Assembly (NCBI GenBank): GCA_032718475.1
Contig: JAUCBJ010006218.1
Span: forward strand, 62,001 to 126,000
DNA length: 64,000 nt
Direction: 5' to 3'
Source: Nemertoderma westbladi
Taxonomy: Eukaryota > Xenacoelomorpha > Nemertodermatida > Nemertodermatidae
Position 1 is the first letter of the stretch; each line of letters opens with the position of its first letter. Of this stretch, positions 62,972-64,000 are shown in pieces. Made by a program: the position numbers and the translations under genes. The notes under the pieces are model-generated. The model made no database searches. It had not been told where the DNA came from and saw only the letters and a program-made list of their open reading frames with translations.

Positions 62972-63238
62972 CTAGTTCACGTGGTATTCCAGATTGTATA
63001 GGTGAGTTTTTAGACGTTTCTTAAAAATGCCCACATTCAATGATTCGCGTATGGCCGGAGGCAATGCGTTCCATACAGTTGGAGCAGCAATGGAGAACGA
63101 TTGCCTACCATAATGTTCCGTATTGTAGCGAGGGGCCACGAGTAAACCCAGCCCGCTGGATCGCATCTCGTGGATGGGTATGTACGGAGTTAGTAAGTCG
63201 CTTAGATACTTCGGGGCACAGTTATTACGCATTTCCAT
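62972..63238 (-). pseudogene. LINE ORF2 C-terminal end
   Basis: APKYLSDLLTPYIPIHEMRS, then GRQSFSIAAPTVWNALPPAI and FKKRLKTHLYNLEYHV, are the typical last residues of CR1/Rex-type ORF2. About 330 bases separate it from the RT frame, with a frame loss. Confidence 0.78.
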
Positions 63239-63569
63239 GTTATCAAGGCAATTTTAAAATCGATACGGCGAACTATAGGTAACCAGTGCAATGCTTTTTG
63301 GGTTGGAGTTATATAGTCCCTCTTCTTTACACCACATATAAGTATTGATATAATATATATTATACTGTATTATATATATATTAATACATATTGAACGTAC
63401 TGTAGTTTGTGAATGGATTTTTTTGGCAGACCGTAGTAGAGAGAATTATTGGCGTCAAGCTTTGATTTGACAAGTATGTGTATAAGTATTTCCATGTTTT
63501 GTTTGTTGACATATCGCTTTATCTTTGAAAGATTCCTTAAATGGAAGAATGCTTCGCGAATGGTGATTC

Positions 63570-63983
63570 CTATTTGCTTGCACATTGTAATTCGAACCCG
63601 ATATTGCGAACGTTTGGACTACACGATATTATGTCGCTCCCTATGGTCAGTACTGGGGGATCCTGCTTTATGCCGAACCTGGACTGCAATAACAGGACTT
63701 TAGTTTTATCGGAATTCATTTTTAAGTAGTTATTATCCATCCACTCCAGCACATCCACGAGGCAGCTCTTAGTTACTTTTACAGCGCTGTTTAATTCAAT
63801 TGGCTTGAAAATCAAATATAATTGGGTATAATCCGCGTAGAAATGACAATGTAGACCATGCCGCTTTATTACAGCTGATAGTGAACGCGTGTATATCGTA
63901 AACAGAATCGGACCCAATACCGAACCCTGTGGTAGTCCATAGCGGAGGTGCTTTGCGATGGAATATGTATTCCCAATACGCAC
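63570..63983 (-). pseudogene. LINE reverse transcriptase fragment with altered catalytic motif
   Basis: GLPQGSVLGPILFTIYTRSL is followed by HCHFYADYTQLYLIF. The second Asp of the YADD box is Tyr here, so the enzyme would be inactive. DNNYLKMNSDKTKVLLL continues the thumb. Confidence 0.8.
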
Positions 63984-64000
63984 CTGTTGCGAGCGCTCCG

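Larger units (their letters stand above)
62592..64000 (-). mobile_element. CR1/Rex-type LINE, 3' part, with SINE-like tail
   Basis: Minus-strand RT and C-terminal frames end in a 3' tail: AGCGCCTTAGAGTACGT, about 20 bases, GGCGCTATATAAATAAA, and (AAT)n at 62592-62606. The tail has the same plan as the SINEs at 29234 and 33641. The 5' part is outside the window. Confidence 0.75.

Overview
This is a repeat-dense stretch of an animal genome. Introns, AATAAA signals, tRNA-derived SINEs, several LINE clades, a BEL/Pao LTR element and many inverted-repeat DNA elements show this. The frequent 8-bp palindromes TAGGCCTA and TACCGGTA and the repeat types suggest a marine invertebrate, perhaps an echinoderm or other deuterostome. 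That placement is inference; nothing here fixes the species.

Host genes. The clearest gene is an anoctamin/TMEM16-like gene on the + strand. Four exons (38919-39287, 43479-43563, 44718-44897, 61309-61432) join in one reading frame and continue beyond what I can follow. The introns are full of transposons. Exon 3 has a 26-nt pure C tract against its acceptor, and its donor opens directly into a roughly 10 kb minisatellite whose 19-bp unit copies the exon/intron junction. Two related minus-strand genes (13067-13249 and 32123-32488) encode short secreted prepropeptides with a calcitonin/CGRP-like Cys-x4-Cys-x3-Arg-Leu start and a C-terminal Gly that could donate an amide. A possible last exon of another gene lies at 2058-2313.

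Layout. 1-1190: 3' part of an RTE-like LINE. 1191-4464: sparse, possible exon, small repeats. 4465-12322: BEL/Pao LTR element on the minus strand with 567-bp LTRs and a CTCAT target duplication; gag and protease remain, but no reverse transcriptase or integrase is visible. 12323-14960: peptide gene 1, a foldback element and LINE/MITE scraps. 14960-25540: one degenerate CR1-like LINE (PHD finger, CCCH finger, endonuclease, RT) split by at least four later insertions. 25540-38900: MITEs, a 25-bp satellite, SINEs, a 683-bp palindromic element and peptide gene 2. 38919-61432: the TMEM16 gene and its inserted elements. 61440-64000: two minus-strand LINE fragments.

The most active-looking family is one RTE-like LINE that ends in a (TAG)n tail: eight close copies plus one diverged scrap. 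One is nearly full length (45734-49190, 1087-residue ORF) and sits inside the splice-donor minisatellite. Several copies keep target-site duplications. The insertion order can be read from nesting: CR1 and BEL are older than the RTE copies inside them, and the minisatellite is older than the full-length RTE.
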